NCBI RefSeq assembly: GCF_019900845.1
Contig: NZ_CP074570.1
Coordinates: 2,170,001 to 2,234,000, forward strand
From: Paraneptunicella aestuarii
GTDB taxonomy: Bacteria > Pseudomonadota > Gammaproteobacteria > Enterobacterales > Alteromonadaceae
Direction of reading: 5' to 3'
Length of the DNA: 64,000 bases
A model generated the notes under the pieces. That model made no database searches. It saw nothing but the letters and a program-made list of their open reading frames with translations, and had not been told where the DNA came from. This document shows positions 1 to 8,705 of the stretch, in pieces. The position numbers and the translations under genes are program-made. The first letter of the stretch is position 1; each line of letters starts with the position of its first letter.

Positions 1-720
1 GATCGCGACATGCCTTATGTCATTAAGATGATCGAAGGTGTTAAAGCCATGGGGCTGGAAACCTGCATGACATTGGGTATGTTAACCCGCGAACAAGCGT
101 TGCAGCTTAAGCAGGCTGGCCTTGATTATTACAATCACAACCTGGATACCTCGCCAGAATTCTATGGTGACGTGATCACAACCCGTACTTATCAGGATCG
201 TTTGGACACATTGCAAAATGTGCGCGATGCCGGCATGAACATCTGCTCTGGTGGCATTGTGGGCATGGGGGAGAGTGTCTCGGATCGTTCAGGTTTGCTA
301 GTACAGCTTGCTAATTTGGAACAACATCCTGAAAGTGTGCCAATTAATATGTTGGTGCGCGTTATCGGTACGCCATTAGACAGTGAGCAAGACGTTGATC
401 CTTTTGAGTTTATTCGAACTATCGCCATTGCGCGCATTATGATGCCGAAATCCTATGTGCGCTTGTCTGCGGGTCGTGAAGAAATGAGTGAGCAAACCCA
501 GGCTTTATGCTTTATGGCGGGTGCGAACTCCATCTTCTACGGATGCAAGCTGCTCACTACTTCCAACCCTGATACTGACGAAGATGTTCAACTGTTCCGC
601 AAGTTAGGGATCAAGCCAGAACGTGCTCGTGATTATTCTGACGAAGCGCATCAGTCCATGTTAATGGATGCGGTACGTGAAAAAGCGGAAGAATCCTTAT
701 TTTACGAGGCGGTGAGCTAA
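1..720 (+). CDS. bioB: Biotin synthase BioB, 3' part (5' end outside window)
   Basis: Radical-SAM enzyme that inserts sulfur into dethiobiotin, the last step of biotin synthesis. The reading frame is open from base 1 ([10 protein letters not shown]), so the ATG at 10 is internal. The CxxxCxxC cluster-binding motif lies upstream of the window. Visible BioB hallmarks are [49 protein letters not shown] and [17 protein letters not shown], matching the E. coli protein almost position by position. The stop at 718-720 is 17 bases before bioF, so it leads a bioBFCD operon. The promoter and any BirA operator are outside the window. Confidence 0.97.
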   Translation, partial: DRDMPYVIKMIEGVKAMGLETCMTLGMLTREQALQLKQAGLDYYNHNLDTSPEFYGDVITTRTYQDRLDTLQNVRDAGMNICSGGIVGMGESVSDRSGLLVQLANLEQHPESVPINMLVRVIGTPLDSEQDVDPFEFIRTIAIARIMMPKSYVRLSAGREEMSEQTQALCFMAGANSIFYGCKLLTTSNPDTDEDVQLFRKLGIKPERARDYSDEAHQSMLMDAVREKAEESLFYEAVS

Positions 721-737
721 CCAGGGCAAGCAGTATC

Positions 738-1925
738 ATGCCATTTGAATTTTTGTCCCAAGCCTTGCTTGAGCGTGAACAGCAAGGCTTATTGCGTCGC
801 GAACACGTTGTGCAAGCGTACCAGCAGCAGTATGTCACTATTGCAGGTCGTCGCTATATCAACTTTTCCAGCAATGATTATTTGGGATTAGCGCAAACAC
901 CTTTTAATACATCCACTCAAGTTGGCGGAAGTGGTGGTTCGCCTGTTGTCACGGGTTATTCAAAACAGCATCAAGAGCTCTGTGAATACCTTGCTGCTCA
1001 GTTAAACCGGGAAGCGGTGTTATTGATGAATTCCGGTTTTGCGGCTAATGCGACCTTGTGCCAGTCGCTTTTTAGCCAGTCAGGAAGCCAGTCACCAGTA
1101 AAAGGAAATTTAGTCGTCGATAAGTTGGCTCATGCGTCCATTATTGACGGGGCGTTGGCAAGTCACGCTAACTTCTCTCGTTTTCGCCATAACGATATGG
1201 ATCACCTGCACTCGCTATTAGCTAAAAATAATAATGAAGGCGATACGCTTATTATGTCTGAAGGCGTGTTTAGCATGGATGGTGATCAAGCGCCAATCAG
1301 CGAACTGGTACGCATTAGCCAACAACATTCGGCCTGGTTATCGCTGGATGATGCTCATGGTTTTGGGGTATTAGGGCAAAATGGCATGGGAACCGTTGAA
1401 GCCAATGCCTTGTCGCAAAGTGAACTTCCGGTCTTGATGGCCACTTTTGGTAAAGCGATTGGCACTGGCGGCGCATTTATTGCGGGTAGCCAGACCTTAA
1501 TTGATTATCTAAGAAACTTTGCTCGTCATTATGTTTACAGTACGGCGTTTTCGCCCATGCAGGCGGCACATACGTTAGCGAATATTAAACTCTGCCAGCA
1601 AGAACACTGGCGAAGAGAAAAGCTGCAAAACAACATCCGGTTATTTAAACGCTTAATGCAAGATGCACAATTAGAGGTTTTGTCTTCTGATACAGCGATT
1701 CAACCCGTGTTAATCGGGTGTCCAAAACTAGCGCTAAAGGTTGCTGATGAATTGCGGCAATCAGGCTTTTGGGTTACAGCTATCCGCACACCAACAGTAC
1801 CTAAAAAGACAGACCGAATTCGCATTACGCTTACGACCTTACATGAAGAACAAGATATACAGCATTTGGTTTTCGCTTTCGCAGAGGTAATGGAGCGGAA
1901 TAAAGAGGAAAGGAGCCAATTATGA
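738..1925 (+). CDS. bioF: 8-amino-7-oxononanoate synthase BioF
   Basis: PLP-dependent alpha-oxoamine synthase that condenses pimeloyl-ACP (or -CoA) with alanine to give KAPA. 395 aa, normal family length. Landmarks are NFSSNDYLGL (42-51), SEGVFSMDGD (174-183), LDDAHGFGVLG (203-213) with the cofactor Asp/His, and ATFGKAIGTGG with the Schiff-base lysine at 239. The stop overlaps the bioC start in an ATGA junction (1922-1925), which suggests translational coupling. No strong Shine-Dalgarno sequence is visible before the ATG at 738. Confidence 0.97.
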   Translation: MPFEFLSQALLEREQQGLLRREHVVQAYQQQYVTIAGRRYINFSSNDYLGLAQTPFNTSTQVGGSGGSPVVTGYSKQHQELCEYLAAQLNREAVLLMNSGFAANATLCQSLFSQSGSQSPVKGNLVVDKLAHASIIDGALASHANFSRFRHNDMDHLHSLLAKNNNEGDTLIMSEGVFSMDGDQAPISELVRISQQHSAWLSLDDAHGFGVLGQNGMGTVEANALSQSELPVLMATFGKAIGTGGAFIAGSQTLIDYLRNFARHYVYSTAFSPMQAAHTLANIKLCQQEHWRREKLQNNIRLFKRLMQDAQLEVLSSDTAIQPVLIGCPKLALKVADELRQSGFWVTAIRTPTVPKKTDRIRITLTTLHEEQDIQHLVFAFAEVMERNKEERSQL

Positions 1926-2698
1926 TTGCTGAGCAAGCATTAAAACAACGTATTGCCCGACAATTTAGTTTGGCTGCTATGCGATATGATGATAAAGCCG
2001 ATGTGCAAGATAGTATCGCTAAAGACGCTTTATGCCTGTTACCGAACAAGAAAGTCTCTCGCATGTTGGATGTGGGCTGTGGAACCGGGCGCGTTACTCG
2101 TTGGCTAACAGAGTTTTCTGAACAAGTGCTGGGCGTGGATCTGTCTCATGGCATGTTAAACTATGCTCGCAAACACTACGGTGAACCTCATATTCACTGG
2201 CTGACAGGAGATGCAGATGCATTGCCTCTTGCTAATGCTTCTGTGGATGGCGTGTTTTCATCAATGGCATTGCAATGGAGTGCGGCTCCTTCATTGTTTT
2301 TAGGTGAGTTACACCGGGTTTGCGTTCCCACAAGTCAATTGGTTCTGGCGATTATGACCGATGGCTCACTGTTTGAATTGCAAGAATGTTGGCAGCAGGT
2401 TGATAAGCATCGGCATGTAAATCAATTTTGCTCTGCTGAACAACTTATCGAAGCGGCTTATCAAGCGGGGTTTGAAGGTTCTTACCATACTCGTTCTTAT
2501 TGCACCTGGCATTCCAGTGCCATTGAAGCGATGCATTCAATTAAAGATGTGGGAGCGGGTGTTGTTAAACGAAAGGACAAAAAATCCTTGGGCAAGAAAC
2601 AGTTATCTCTATTAGAATTGCAATATCAAAGGCAATTTCAATCTGACGGGAAGTTGCCTCTTACCTACCAAGTTTGTTTTCTGGAATTAACACGATGA
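1922..2698 (+). CDS. bioC: Malonyl-ACP O-methyltransferase BioC
   Basis: SAM-dependent methyltransferase that methylates malonyl-ACP so it can prime pimeloyl synthesis by the fatty acid machinery. 258 aa. The N-terminus has the BioC-like RIARQFSLAAMRYDDKADVQ stretch. The SAM motif LDVGCGTGRVTRWL is near residues 49-62, followed by GVDLSHGML and LTGDADALPLANAS. It overlaps bioF by 4 bp upstream and bioD by 4 bp downstream (ATGA at 2695-2698), so bioF, bioC and bioD form one tightly coupled unit. The C-terminal third is basic and less conserved, as is usual for BioC. Confidence 0.94.
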   Translation: MIAEQALKQRIARQFSLAAMRYDDKADVQDSIAKDALCLLPNKKVSRMLDVGCGTGRVTRWLTEFSEQVLGVDLSHGMLNYARKHYGEPHIHWLTGDADALPLANASVDGVFSSMALQWSAAPSLFLGELHRVCVPTSQLVLAIMTDGSLFELQECWQQVDKHRHVNQFCSAEQLIEAAYQAGFEGSYHTRSYCTWHSSAIEAMHSIKDVGAGVVKRKDKKSLGKKQLSLLELQYQRQFQSDGKLPLTYQVCFLELTR

Positions 2699-3375
2699 AG
2701 CAACTCTTTATCACTGGCACCGATACGGGTGTTGGTAAGACTTTTATTGCTCGTACTTTGTTGGATTACATCAAATGTCGCGACACATCTAGTATTGGTT
2801 TTAAGCCTATCGCCTCGGGGTGTGAAGAAACGCCTGAGGGATTACGTAACGAAGATGCTTTGGCACTTCATGCCGAAAGCACTATTCAGCTTGATTACAA
2901 CGAAGTGAACCCTTATGCCTTTAAGGAAGCAATTGCGCCGCATTTGGCGGCTCAATTAGCCGGGCAGAGCTTAAGCGTGGCAGCTATTACCGACGCTTAT
3001 TTAAGCCTGAAATTAAAAGAGCCTGATTTATTGTTGGTGGAAGGTGCCGGAGGTTGGCGTTTGCCATTGGGTAATGGTGAATTTATGTCTGACTTTGTTC
3101 AGCAACAAGCCATGCCTGTTCTGTTGGTTGTAGGGATGCGATTAGGTTGCTTGAATCATGCTCGACTGACAGCCGAAGCGATTGAGCGTGATGGATTACA
3201 CATTGCTGGCTGGGTCGCGAATCAAATTGATCACGATATGCCCTATAAAGAAGAAAATGTGGCGACTTTGAAAGAGCTGATTGATGCGCCTTATCTGGGG
3301 CATTTACCTTTGGTGAGTAAGCCTTCGGAAGCTTGGCCTTATCTGGATTTTACTCCTCTCTTTAGAGTTGAGTAG
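2695..3375 (+). CDS. bioD: ATP-dependent dethiobiotin synthetase BioD
   Basis: Closes the ureido ring of DAPA with CO2 and ATP to give dethiobiotin. The start is ATG 2695 (MKQLFITGTDTGVGKT), which overlaps the bioC stop; an in-frame ATG at 2674 would add seven residues that do not resemble the family. 226 aa. P-loop GTDTGVGKT is at residues 8-16, GFKPIASG carries the catalytic lysine, and VEGAGGWRLPL is the usual BioD signature. Last gene of the operon. Its stop codon sits inside a short tandem repeat (3370-3411), and an inverted repeat follows at 3426-3456. Confidence 0.96.
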   Translation: MKQLFITGTDTGVGKTFIARTLLDYIKCRDTSSIGFKPIASGCEETPEGLRNEDALALHAESTIQLDYNEVNPYAFKEAIAPHLAAQLAGQSLSVAAITDAYLSLKLKEPDLLLVEGAGGWRLPLGNGEFMSDFVQQQAMPVLLVVGMRLGCLNHARLTAEAIERDGLHIAGWVANQIDHDMPYKEENVATLKELIDAPYLGHLPLVSKPSEAWPYLDFTPLFRVE

Positions 3376-3411
3376 GTAGAGCTGAATAGGTAGCGCTGAG
3401 TAGGTAGAAAA
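3370..3411 (+). repeat. Three tandem copies of a 14-bp unit at the bioD stop
   Basis: Units GAGTAGGTAGAGCT (3370-3383), GAATAGGTAGCGCT (3384-3397) and GAGTAGGTAGAAAA (3398-3411). The first contains the bioD TAG stop, and every unit repeats TAG codons. Period 14 is not a multiple of three. It looks like slippage-generated tandem duplication at the 3' end of bioD. Confidence 0.8.
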
Positions 3412-3425
3412 GGGTAACTGTTTTT

Positions 3426-3456
3426 ATCATCCCGAACAAATCTGATTCGGGATGAT
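3426..3456. terminator. Inverted repeat between convergent bioD and pepE
   Basis: Arms ATCATCCCGAA (3426-3436) and TTCGGGATGAT (3446-3456), 9-base loop: an 11-bp perfect stem between converging genes. No good U-tract follows it on either strand, so intrinsic termination is likely weak. It may instead be a REP-like stem. Confidence 0.5.
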
Positions 3457-3476
3457 GTCTCTAATTTAACTTACGG

Positions 3477-4172
3477 TTATGGCAGCAAAGCCTGCAAATG
3501 CGCTTGATCGCTCACCGTGATTTGTTCTCCATTCTGGAAAACATAACTTTCACCTTCACCGATAATCTCATACTTACCTTGTTCAACCAGTAAACCAGTT
3601 CCTTCGGGAATAGCCAGTACCGGCGTGTCGGGGTTGAGTATCATAAACTCATTCAAACGATCCGTTCGTGTTTCACCGTTATGACCCGGAGGCTGATAAT
3701 TGGTGAAATGAGGGTTAATTTGGAAAGGCACCAGATTTAACGCGGTAAAACTGGGCGGCTCAATAATCGGCATATCATTGGTTGTTCGAATGGTTTTACC
3801 CGCAACATTAGAGCCCGCGCTCCAGCCAACATATAACGCACCGTCTTGCACTTTTTCTTTAATCGCATCGACAAGATCATAGCGATACAAGCTGTAAAGA
3901 AGATTAAAGGTATTGCCGCCACCAATAAAAATGGCATCCGCTTCACGAATAGCGGAAAGGGGCTTTTCCCAGGTATGAATGCCTCGAATGGATAATTCAG
4001 GCAATGCATTTTGCACCATTGCGGTATATTCATCGTGGTTAATAGTCACCCCTGCATAGGGAATAAAGACGATATTTTTGCACTGGGAAGTATGCTGGTA
4101 AATCGCCTCTCTCGCTGTTTCAAGATAACCTGACTGACCTGCTCGAGAGCTGCTTAATAAAAGAAGTTTCAT
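3477..4172 (-). CDS. pepE: Alpha-aspartyl dipeptidase (peptidase E)
   Basis: Cytoplasmic serine peptidase of family S51 that cleaves dipeptides with N-terminal aspartate. 231 aa, full length. The nucleophile elbow GWSAGSN has Ser118. Asp133 (TNDMP) and His155 (INPHF) complete the triad, with the same spacing as E. coli PepE Ser120/Asp135/His157. IFIGGGNTFNLLY (81-93) is the conserved glycine loop. Monocistronic on the minus strand and convergent with bioD. Confidence 0.95.
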   Translation of the reverse strand: MKLLLLSSSRAGQSGYLETAREAIYQHTSQCKNIVFIPYAGVTINHDEYTAMVQNALPELSIRGIHTWEKPLSAIREADAIFIGGGNTFNLLYSLYRYDLVDAIKEKVQDGALYVGWSAGSNVAGKTIRTTNDMPIIEPPSFTALNLVPFQINPHFTNYQPPGHNGETRTDRLNEFMILNPDTPVLAIPEGTGLLVEQGKYEIIGEGESYVFQNGEQITVSDQAHLQALLP

Positions 4173-4278
4173 CTGTATCCTTGATCGATACTGGTGATAA
4201 GAAGATGGGGATTATAAAACTTCAGATTGCGATAGGAAAGTAACGATAAAAAGTAACGATAAACAAAGACGGGTAAAA

Positions 4279-4299
4279 GAGCACATCCCTGTATGCTCG
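4279..4299 (-). terminator. Short hairpin, probable terminator of the secreted nuclease gene
   Basis: Arms GAGCA (4279-4283) and TGCTC (4294-4298) surround a CATCCCTG core. On the minus strand, downstream of the nuclease stop at 4312, the hairpin is followed by TTTT. The core and its TGCTCG flank resemble one hairpin of the larger element at 8862-9050. Confidence 0.5.
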
Positions 4300-4311
4300 A
4301 AAGAATAGGGA

Positions 4312-5085
4312 TTAGCAACCTAACTCACTGCGTAAACCACCCGTTTGGCCTTCAACTGAGGATTCTTTATAAGAAGGTAAGCTTGGCATAATGTTTAAAC
4401 CTGCACGTGCTTCTACTTCGTTGATCGTTACTTCTTTTGCACAGTAGTTGTCATAACGACCGCTGTTTTGCTCCATGATGAAAGCAGAAGCTTCAACCCA
4501 ACCAGAACCCGATATGGTCATGATTGCTTTAAAGTAACCTGAAGGAATGGTGTGGCTTTCGTTTGCTTGCGGCAGAGTACCAAAATACCACTCGTACAAA
4601 GGGCCTGTTACCACATATACACTTTGACCAGTACGCACATAGTTACGAACCGCGTTTTCCAAATTCACCCAAGGGCCTTGGTTGAGGTTTGAGGATTGAG
4701 GCGTAATGTTTGATAGGTAGTTTGTATCTGCCCAGGTTGCAGTATTGCTGAAACTGGCAAGTGGAACCTGATGGCCACGGTCTGTTTTTAGCACTGCGTT
4801 GGCATCAGTATAGTCTTCCGGTTCGAGAGTGTAGCTACTGCTAATGGCTGGGTCAGCTTTCCAGGTACGTGAACGGCTAGGGCCATCAATAGTGCTTGGC
4901 GTTACCTTATAAGCTGTCCAGTCTGCAAACTTGGTCGTTCTATTATTGCTTAGAATATAGATAGAACGCTCAACAACGGTATTGTTCGACGGAGCACCTG
5001 TTGGGCAGCCGAATGAACCGCAATGAGTGCTGGCGCTGGCGTAGGCTGAGAGAGAGAGAAGTATTAACGTTATTATTTTTTTCAT
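4312..5085 (-). CDS. Secreted DNA/RNA non-specific endonuclease (NucA/Serratia-nuclease family)
   Basis: Predicted exported sugar-non-specific nuclease. The start is ATG 5085 (MKKIITLILLSLSAYASAS), because AGGTGG lies 5 bases upstream; the in-frame GTG at 5094 would put that SD inside the gene. 257 aa. A Lys-Lys N-terminus, hydrophobic core and ASAS form a clear signal peptide. The catalytic motif DRGHQVP (His as general base) is followed by NYLSNITPQSSNLNQGPW, which supplies the metal-binding Asn. Several cysteines (including HCGSFGCP and the C-terminal ELGC) suggest disulfides after export. It could scavenge nucleic acids or degrade extracellular DNA. Confidence 0.9.
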   Translation of the reverse strand: MKKIITLILLSLSAYASASTHCGSFGCPTGAPSNNTVVERSIYILSNNRTTKFADWTAYKVTPSTIDGPSRSRTWKADPAISSSYTLEPEDYTDANAVLKTDRGHQVPLASFSNTATWADTNYLSNITPQSSNLNQGPWVNLENAVRNYVRTGQSVYVVTGPLYEWYFGTLPQANESHTIPSGYFKAIMTISGSGWVEASAFIMEQNSGRYDNYCAKEVTINEVEARAGLNIMPSLPSYKESSVEGQTGGLRSELGC

Positions 5086-5245
5086 GTTGTCCACCTGTGT
5101 TGGTTAAATTACAAACCTATAGATAACACGGCTGAAAGGATAAAAATATTACGGAATTGTTAAGATTTAGACAGAGAAGTTATTTAACTTTTGGTGGAAT
5201 ATTGTTTATGAAATGAGCAAGTTGTGATTGTTCGATGAAATGATT

Positions 5246-5785
5246 TTAGGCTTGTTTATCTCTTTTTATTTGAGATGTATGGCGAATTTTTTCTATCTCA
5301 TTTTGCTCTATGCCTAGTGATTCAAGGAAGTCTTGATGAGCTTGGGGGGACAGGTGTTCAAACTCAACATGCCAATTGAGCATATCGTTTTCATTCATAC
5401 CGGAAGCCGCCAACAGAGAAACCCATTGTTCTTTATTCAAAGAACGCGCATTCAGTAAGCCCGTTTTGCTTTCCAGCATATTTAGAATGTTACGTTGCTG
5501 ATTACGCAAGCGATTCATTTCGTCGTTAATACGTTGTAGTTGAGTTTCTAATGCTTCAACCACTTCCGATTCGGGTTGCTCAAATAATTGAATGATTGAT
5601 TCTAAAGGCAAACCGGCATCACGAAACAAAGCGACTTTTTGCATGCGTTGCAAATCCTGTTCTGAATACAGGCGATAATTGGCCTGACTCCGCCCACTGG
5701 GGCTTAGCAAGCCGATTGAATCATAATAGAGCAGGGTGCTACGAGATAAACCAAAGCGTTTGGAGATTTGACCAATGGTGTACAT
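5246..5785 (-). CDS. MerR-family transcriptional regulator
   Basis: 179 aa. The N-terminal winged helix-turn-helix MYTIGQISKRFGLSRSTLLY and the YDSIGLL/NYRLYSEQDL region are typical MerR. A coiled-coil dimerisation helix covers about 80-115 (ETQLQRINDEMNRLRNQQRN). The C-terminal part (WVSLLAASGM, WHVEFEHLSPQAHQDFLESLG) lacks a Cys metal site, so it is probably not a metal sensor; the effector is unknown. The upstream region carries a promoter with 19-bp spacing and an internal dyad (5824-5855), the architecture MerR proteins act on, so autoregulation is likely. Confidence 0.9.
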   Translation of the reverse strand: MYTIGQISKRFGLSRSTLLYYDSIGLLSPSGRSQANYRLYSEQDLQRMQKVALFRDAGLPLESIIQLFEQPESEVVEALETQLQRINDEMNRLRNQQRNILNMLESKTGLLNARSLNKEQWVSLLAASGMNENDMLNWHVEFEHLSPQAHQDFLESLGIEQNEIEKIRHTSQIKRDKQA

Positions 5786-5823
5786 GTATTTGATTCTTTA
5801 TTACTGACATACGATAAAGAGTA

Positions 5824-5855
5824 GACCATAAAGTATAAAGCTATAGTCAGGTCAA
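5824..5855 (-). promoter_or_regulatory. MerR-type promoter/operator of the 5246-5785 regulator
   Basis: On the minus strand, -35 TTGACC (5855-5850), a 19-base spacer, then -10 TATGGT (5830-5825). The dyad GACCATA-N11-TATAGTC (5824-5848) fills the spacer and overlaps the -10. A long spacer with a dyad inside it is the signature of promoters remodelled by MerR proteins. Confidence 0.7.
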
Positions 5856-5897
5856 GGTATCAAATTCTAAATGGCTGTTCCAAACTATCAGTCTGCA

Positions 5898-6020
5898 ACA
5901 GAAAGTTTTGAGCAGACCCTCAGCCCTGCTTTCCACTTAATGAATCGGGGAAGCGGCTGTGGAGCCTCAAGGGATTTCTTTCTTAAATAAAGAGGCGGCG
6001 AGTCTGCGATAAATTTCTGT
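5898..6020 (+). mobile_element. MITE-like element, copy A
   Basis: A 123-bp non-coding element with terminal inverted repeats: ACAGAAAGTTTTGAGCAGAC at the left end against GTCTGCGATAAATTTCTGT at the right. Internal blocks GCAGACCCTCA, GGCTGTGGAG and CGAGTCTGCGAT recur in the same order in copy B (44429-44518, opposite orientation). No transposase is nearby. The pairing may extend a few bases on both sides (CTGC / GCAG, about 5893-6024). Confidence 0.7.
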
Positions 6021-6060
6021 GCAGGCTTGCATTTAAACACACTTATTTAGTGTGGATGCT

Positions 6061-6450
6061 TTATGGTAAAAACTGACCCCAGGGCAGGTAAATCAGATTA
6101 AGCGCACTTAATGCCATCAGCGATAAAAATGTCAGCACCATGCCTTGTTTTCTCTTCTTCAACGACGCAGACAGAATTGAACGCGCATGAATGACTCTTC
6201 CGAGCATAAAGGCAATGCCGCAGCCGTGAATAAGAAGTAGGTGCCCGTGATTATATTCCAACGCAAACAGCATTAATAAAGCGATAGGAATGTACTCTAT
6301 GGCATTGGCGTGGGCTGTGCGCGCAGCCTGCAATTCTGCATTACCCCCATCACCCAGTGCAATTTGATGTTTTTGACGTAAGTTAATTACATTGGCAGAT
6401 AACCAGATGATAAGCGCAGTAGAGAGCACGGCATAAATAACGGATGTCAT
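6061..6450 (-). CDS. MAPEG family membrane protein (YecN-like)
   Basis: Small integral membrane protein of the MAPEG superfamily (microsomal glutathione transferase/eicosanoid relatives). 129 aa with about four hydrophobic segments (3-22, 55-72, 75-92, 104-125). The conserved RTAHANAIEYIPI around residues 45-57 matches the family's RxxNxxE motif. The bacterial homologues mostly have no assigned substrate. Monocistronic, downstream of marC on the same strand with a small hairpin (6487-6504) between them. Confidence 0.88.
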   Translation of the reverse strand: MTSVIYAVLSTALIIWLSANVINLRQKHQIALGDGGNAELQAARTAHANAIEYIPIALLMLFALEYNHGHLLLIHGCGIAFMLGRVIHARSILSASLKKRKQGMVLTFLSLMALSALNLIYLPWGQFLP

Positions 6451-6486
6451 AGGTTTATTATCGTAAGTGGGAATATAGGTGCCAGA

Positions 6487-6504
6487 GGGTAACCTAAGTT
6501 ACCC
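6487..6504. repeat. Perfect short hairpin between marC and the MAPEG gene
   Basis: GGGTAAC (6487-6493), loop CTAA, GTTACCC (6498-6504). No U-tract follows, so termination is uncertain. Next to it, TCTAATAAAAAAG is directly repeated (about 6512-6540). Confidence 0.5.
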
Positions 6505-6571
6505 CTGTCAATCTAATAAAAAAGAAATCTAATAAAAAAGAGAATGAATACAGAGACGAAGGAGATAAATA

Positions 6572-7210
6572 TCAGGCGGTTGGAACCGTCGTCATAATTT
6601 TATGCACATAAGGCGTAATGCCTGCGAAGAAAAACTCAACCGCAATCAACATCACAATCAAACCCATTACACGCATCATCACCTTACTGCCGCTAGAGCC
6701 TAATAATGACATAAGCTGTCTGCCATAAATAAAGGTTAATGCGGTGAGTACCGATACGATGAACAAGGCAATTATGATTTCACCTTTAGCGACTATATCG
6801 GTGGCTTCTTTATAAAACAGAATTGCCATAGTGATACCGCCGGGGCCTGCGATCATGGGAATACCTAAAGGCGCAATGGCGATATCGCTGCCGTATTCAT
6901 GCTCGGTTTCTTGTTCTTGACGCTTGGGAACGGTTTTGCCTCGCAGCATTTCATAGCCCATCAGGAAAAACAGAATGCCACCGGCTACTTTTAAACCACT
7001 GACCGAAATACCAAAGAATTCAAAAATCCATTCCCCCAAAGAACCAAACAGAACCAGAGCGAAAAAGGCTGTGGCAGAGGCTTTAATAGCGACTCTTCGG
7101 CTCAATTGTGGCGAAAAAGATTCCGTCATTGAAATATAGAGCGGCACGCTACCCAATGGGTTAATCATGGTAAAAAAAGATGTTACTAAGAAAAGAACCT
7201 GCTCTAACAT
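6572..7210 (-). CDS. MarC/YhgN family integral membrane protein
   Basis: Multi-spanning inner-membrane protein of the MarC (UPF0056, NAAT) family, whose transport role is poorly established. About 212 aa with six hydrophobic segments. Family signatures are FFTMINPLGSVPLYISMT near the N-terminus and IAPLGIPMIAGPGGITMAI in the middle. The start is uncertain: ATG 7210 is chosen; an in-frame TTG at 7225 adds five residues, and neither has a good SD. Single gene on the minus strand. Confidence 0.9.
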   Translation of the reverse strand: MLEQVLFLVTSFFTMINPLGSVPLYISMTESFSPQLSRRVAIKASATAFFALVLFGSLGEWIFEFFGISVSGLKVAGGILFFLMGYEMLRGKTVPKRQEQETEHEYGSDIAIAPLGIPMIAGPGGITMAILFYKEATDIVAKGEIIIALFIVSVLTALTFIYGRQLMSLLGSSGSKVMMRVMGLIVMLIAVEFFFAGITPYVHKIMTTVPTA

Positions 7211-7225
7211 TTTGGGTACTGCCAA

Positions 7226-7634
7226 TTAGTGTTTAACAAGATACTGCGTTTTTTAAGGACACGGCGATTTAAAAAGCGCGCAACATTAGCGAAATGAATC
7301 TTGTAAGTCTAGTCGAGCCCTGTATTTGTTCCCAACCATTATTACTAGCGGGTGTTCAATCCTATTTGCATGTTGCTTAAATATTTATGGGTGATAAGGT
7401 GACGGGCTTTAAGCTACCGGCACATTTTGGCAGGGTAAACACATATAAAGTCGCAATGTGGGAATGGCGCGGAAAGCATTCTTCACAAGTGAAAATGAAG
7501 CTTTACATTCTTCGGCCTGAACTGAAATCAGGGAATCTTATATAGTGTTTTATTATTTAAAAAATTTACCCATTTTTGTATATTGGCAGGTTGTGGCTTG
7601 TAGTGAGCAATCAATTCATTAAAAAGGTTAAGAA
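7226..7634. other. 409-bp divergent intergenic region marC / PfkB kinase
   Basis: No ORF or RNA gene recognised. It must hold both promoters. AT-rich toward the kinase; the only clear signal is AAGGTTAAGAAATG, an SD placed just before the kinase ATG. Confidence 0.6.
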
Positions 7635-8633
7635 ATGAAATACGATGTATATGGTATCGGCAACGCGCTTGTAGATATGGAGTTCAAGGTAAATGATGCT
7701 TTCTTCGAGCAACATGGCATTGAAAAAGGTTTGATGACGTTGGTAGAAGAAGAGCGCCAGGAACACCTTATCGGTGCGCTTCACGACCATCATCAGTCAG
7801 AAGTGAAAAGACAATCAGGTGGTTCAGCTGCGAATACTATTATCGCTGTATCTCAATTCGGTGGTAGCTCGTTCTACTCTTGTAAAGTTGCCAACGATGA
7901 CGCAGGTCATTTCTACTTAAATGATTTGAAAGAGAATGGCGTTGCAACCAAGGTGGTTGAAGATCAGCTAGACGAAGGCATTACAGGTAAATGTATGGTT
8001 ATGGTCACTGATGACGCAGAGCGTACCATGAATACTTACCTTGGTATCACAGGTTCTTTGAGCGAAGAACAAATTGACGTTGAAGCGCTAAAAAACTCTA
8101 AATGGTTATATGTTGAAGGTTATTTGGTTGCCAGTCCTACTGCTCAAGCGGCAGCATTAAAAGCAATGCAACTTGCCAGAGAATTTGGCGTGAAAACCTC
8201 TTTAACCATGAGCGACCCTAACATGGTTAATTTCTTTAAAGACAATATGCTGGCTTTGATCGGCGACGGTGTTGACCTGTTGTTCTGTAACGAACAGGAA
8301 GCCATGGACTTCACTGGTACTTCTACTATTCATGACGCTCGTGAAATCATGAAGAAATATGCCAAGCATTTCGTTATTACACTAGGTAAAAACGGCGCCA
8401 TGATTTGGGATGGCACTATGTTTATCGACATCGAGCCACACAAAGTAGACGCGGTTGACTCAAACGGCGCGGGCGATATGTTTGCTGGAGCGTTCCTGTA
8501 CGGTATTACTAACGGCCACACCCACGCTGGCGCGGGCGCATTGGCAAGTTTGGCAAGCTCTAAAATCGTTTCTCAATACGGCCCTCGTTTAACATGGGTT
8601 CAAGCGAAAGAAGTATTGCAAGAACTGGTTTAA
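7635..8633 (+). CDS. PfkB/ribokinase-family sugar or adenosine kinase
   Basis: 332 aa cytoplasmic kinase. The N-terminal PfkB segment SGGSAANTIIAVSQFGG starts at residue 61. The C-terminal signature is DSNGAGDMFAGAFLYG with the catalytic base at Asp281 (DTAGAGD in most relatives). NSKWLYVEGYL and CNEQEAMDFTG are also family features. Homologues in marine gammaproteobacteria are commonly labelled adenosine kinase; the sequence alone does not settle adenosine versus a sugar. SD AAGGTT is 5-6 bases before the ATG. A strong terminator follows at 8706-8731. Confidence 0.92.
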   Translation: MKYDVYGIGNALVDMEFKVNDAFFEQHGIEKGLMTLVEEERQEHLIGALHDHHQSEVKRQSGGSAANTIIAVSQFGGSSFYSCKVANDDAGHFYLNDLKENGVATKVVEDQLDEGITGKCMVMVTDDAERTMNTYLGITGSLSEEQIDVEALKNSKWLYVEGYLVASPTAQAAALKAMQLAREFGVKTSLTMSDPNMVNFFKDNMLALIGDGVDLLFCNEQEAMDFTGTSTIHDAREIMKKYAKHFVITLGKNGAMIWDGTMFIDIEPHKVDAVDSNGAGDMFAGAFLYGITNGHTHAGAGALASLASSKIVSQYGPRLTWVQAKEVLQELV

Positions 8634-8705
8634 TTCGCTGTTAGAAAGCTGAAAGCAGTCCGTTAAAGGGCTGTGAGATAATATAGCGAATTATAAGAAT
8701 ATAAG

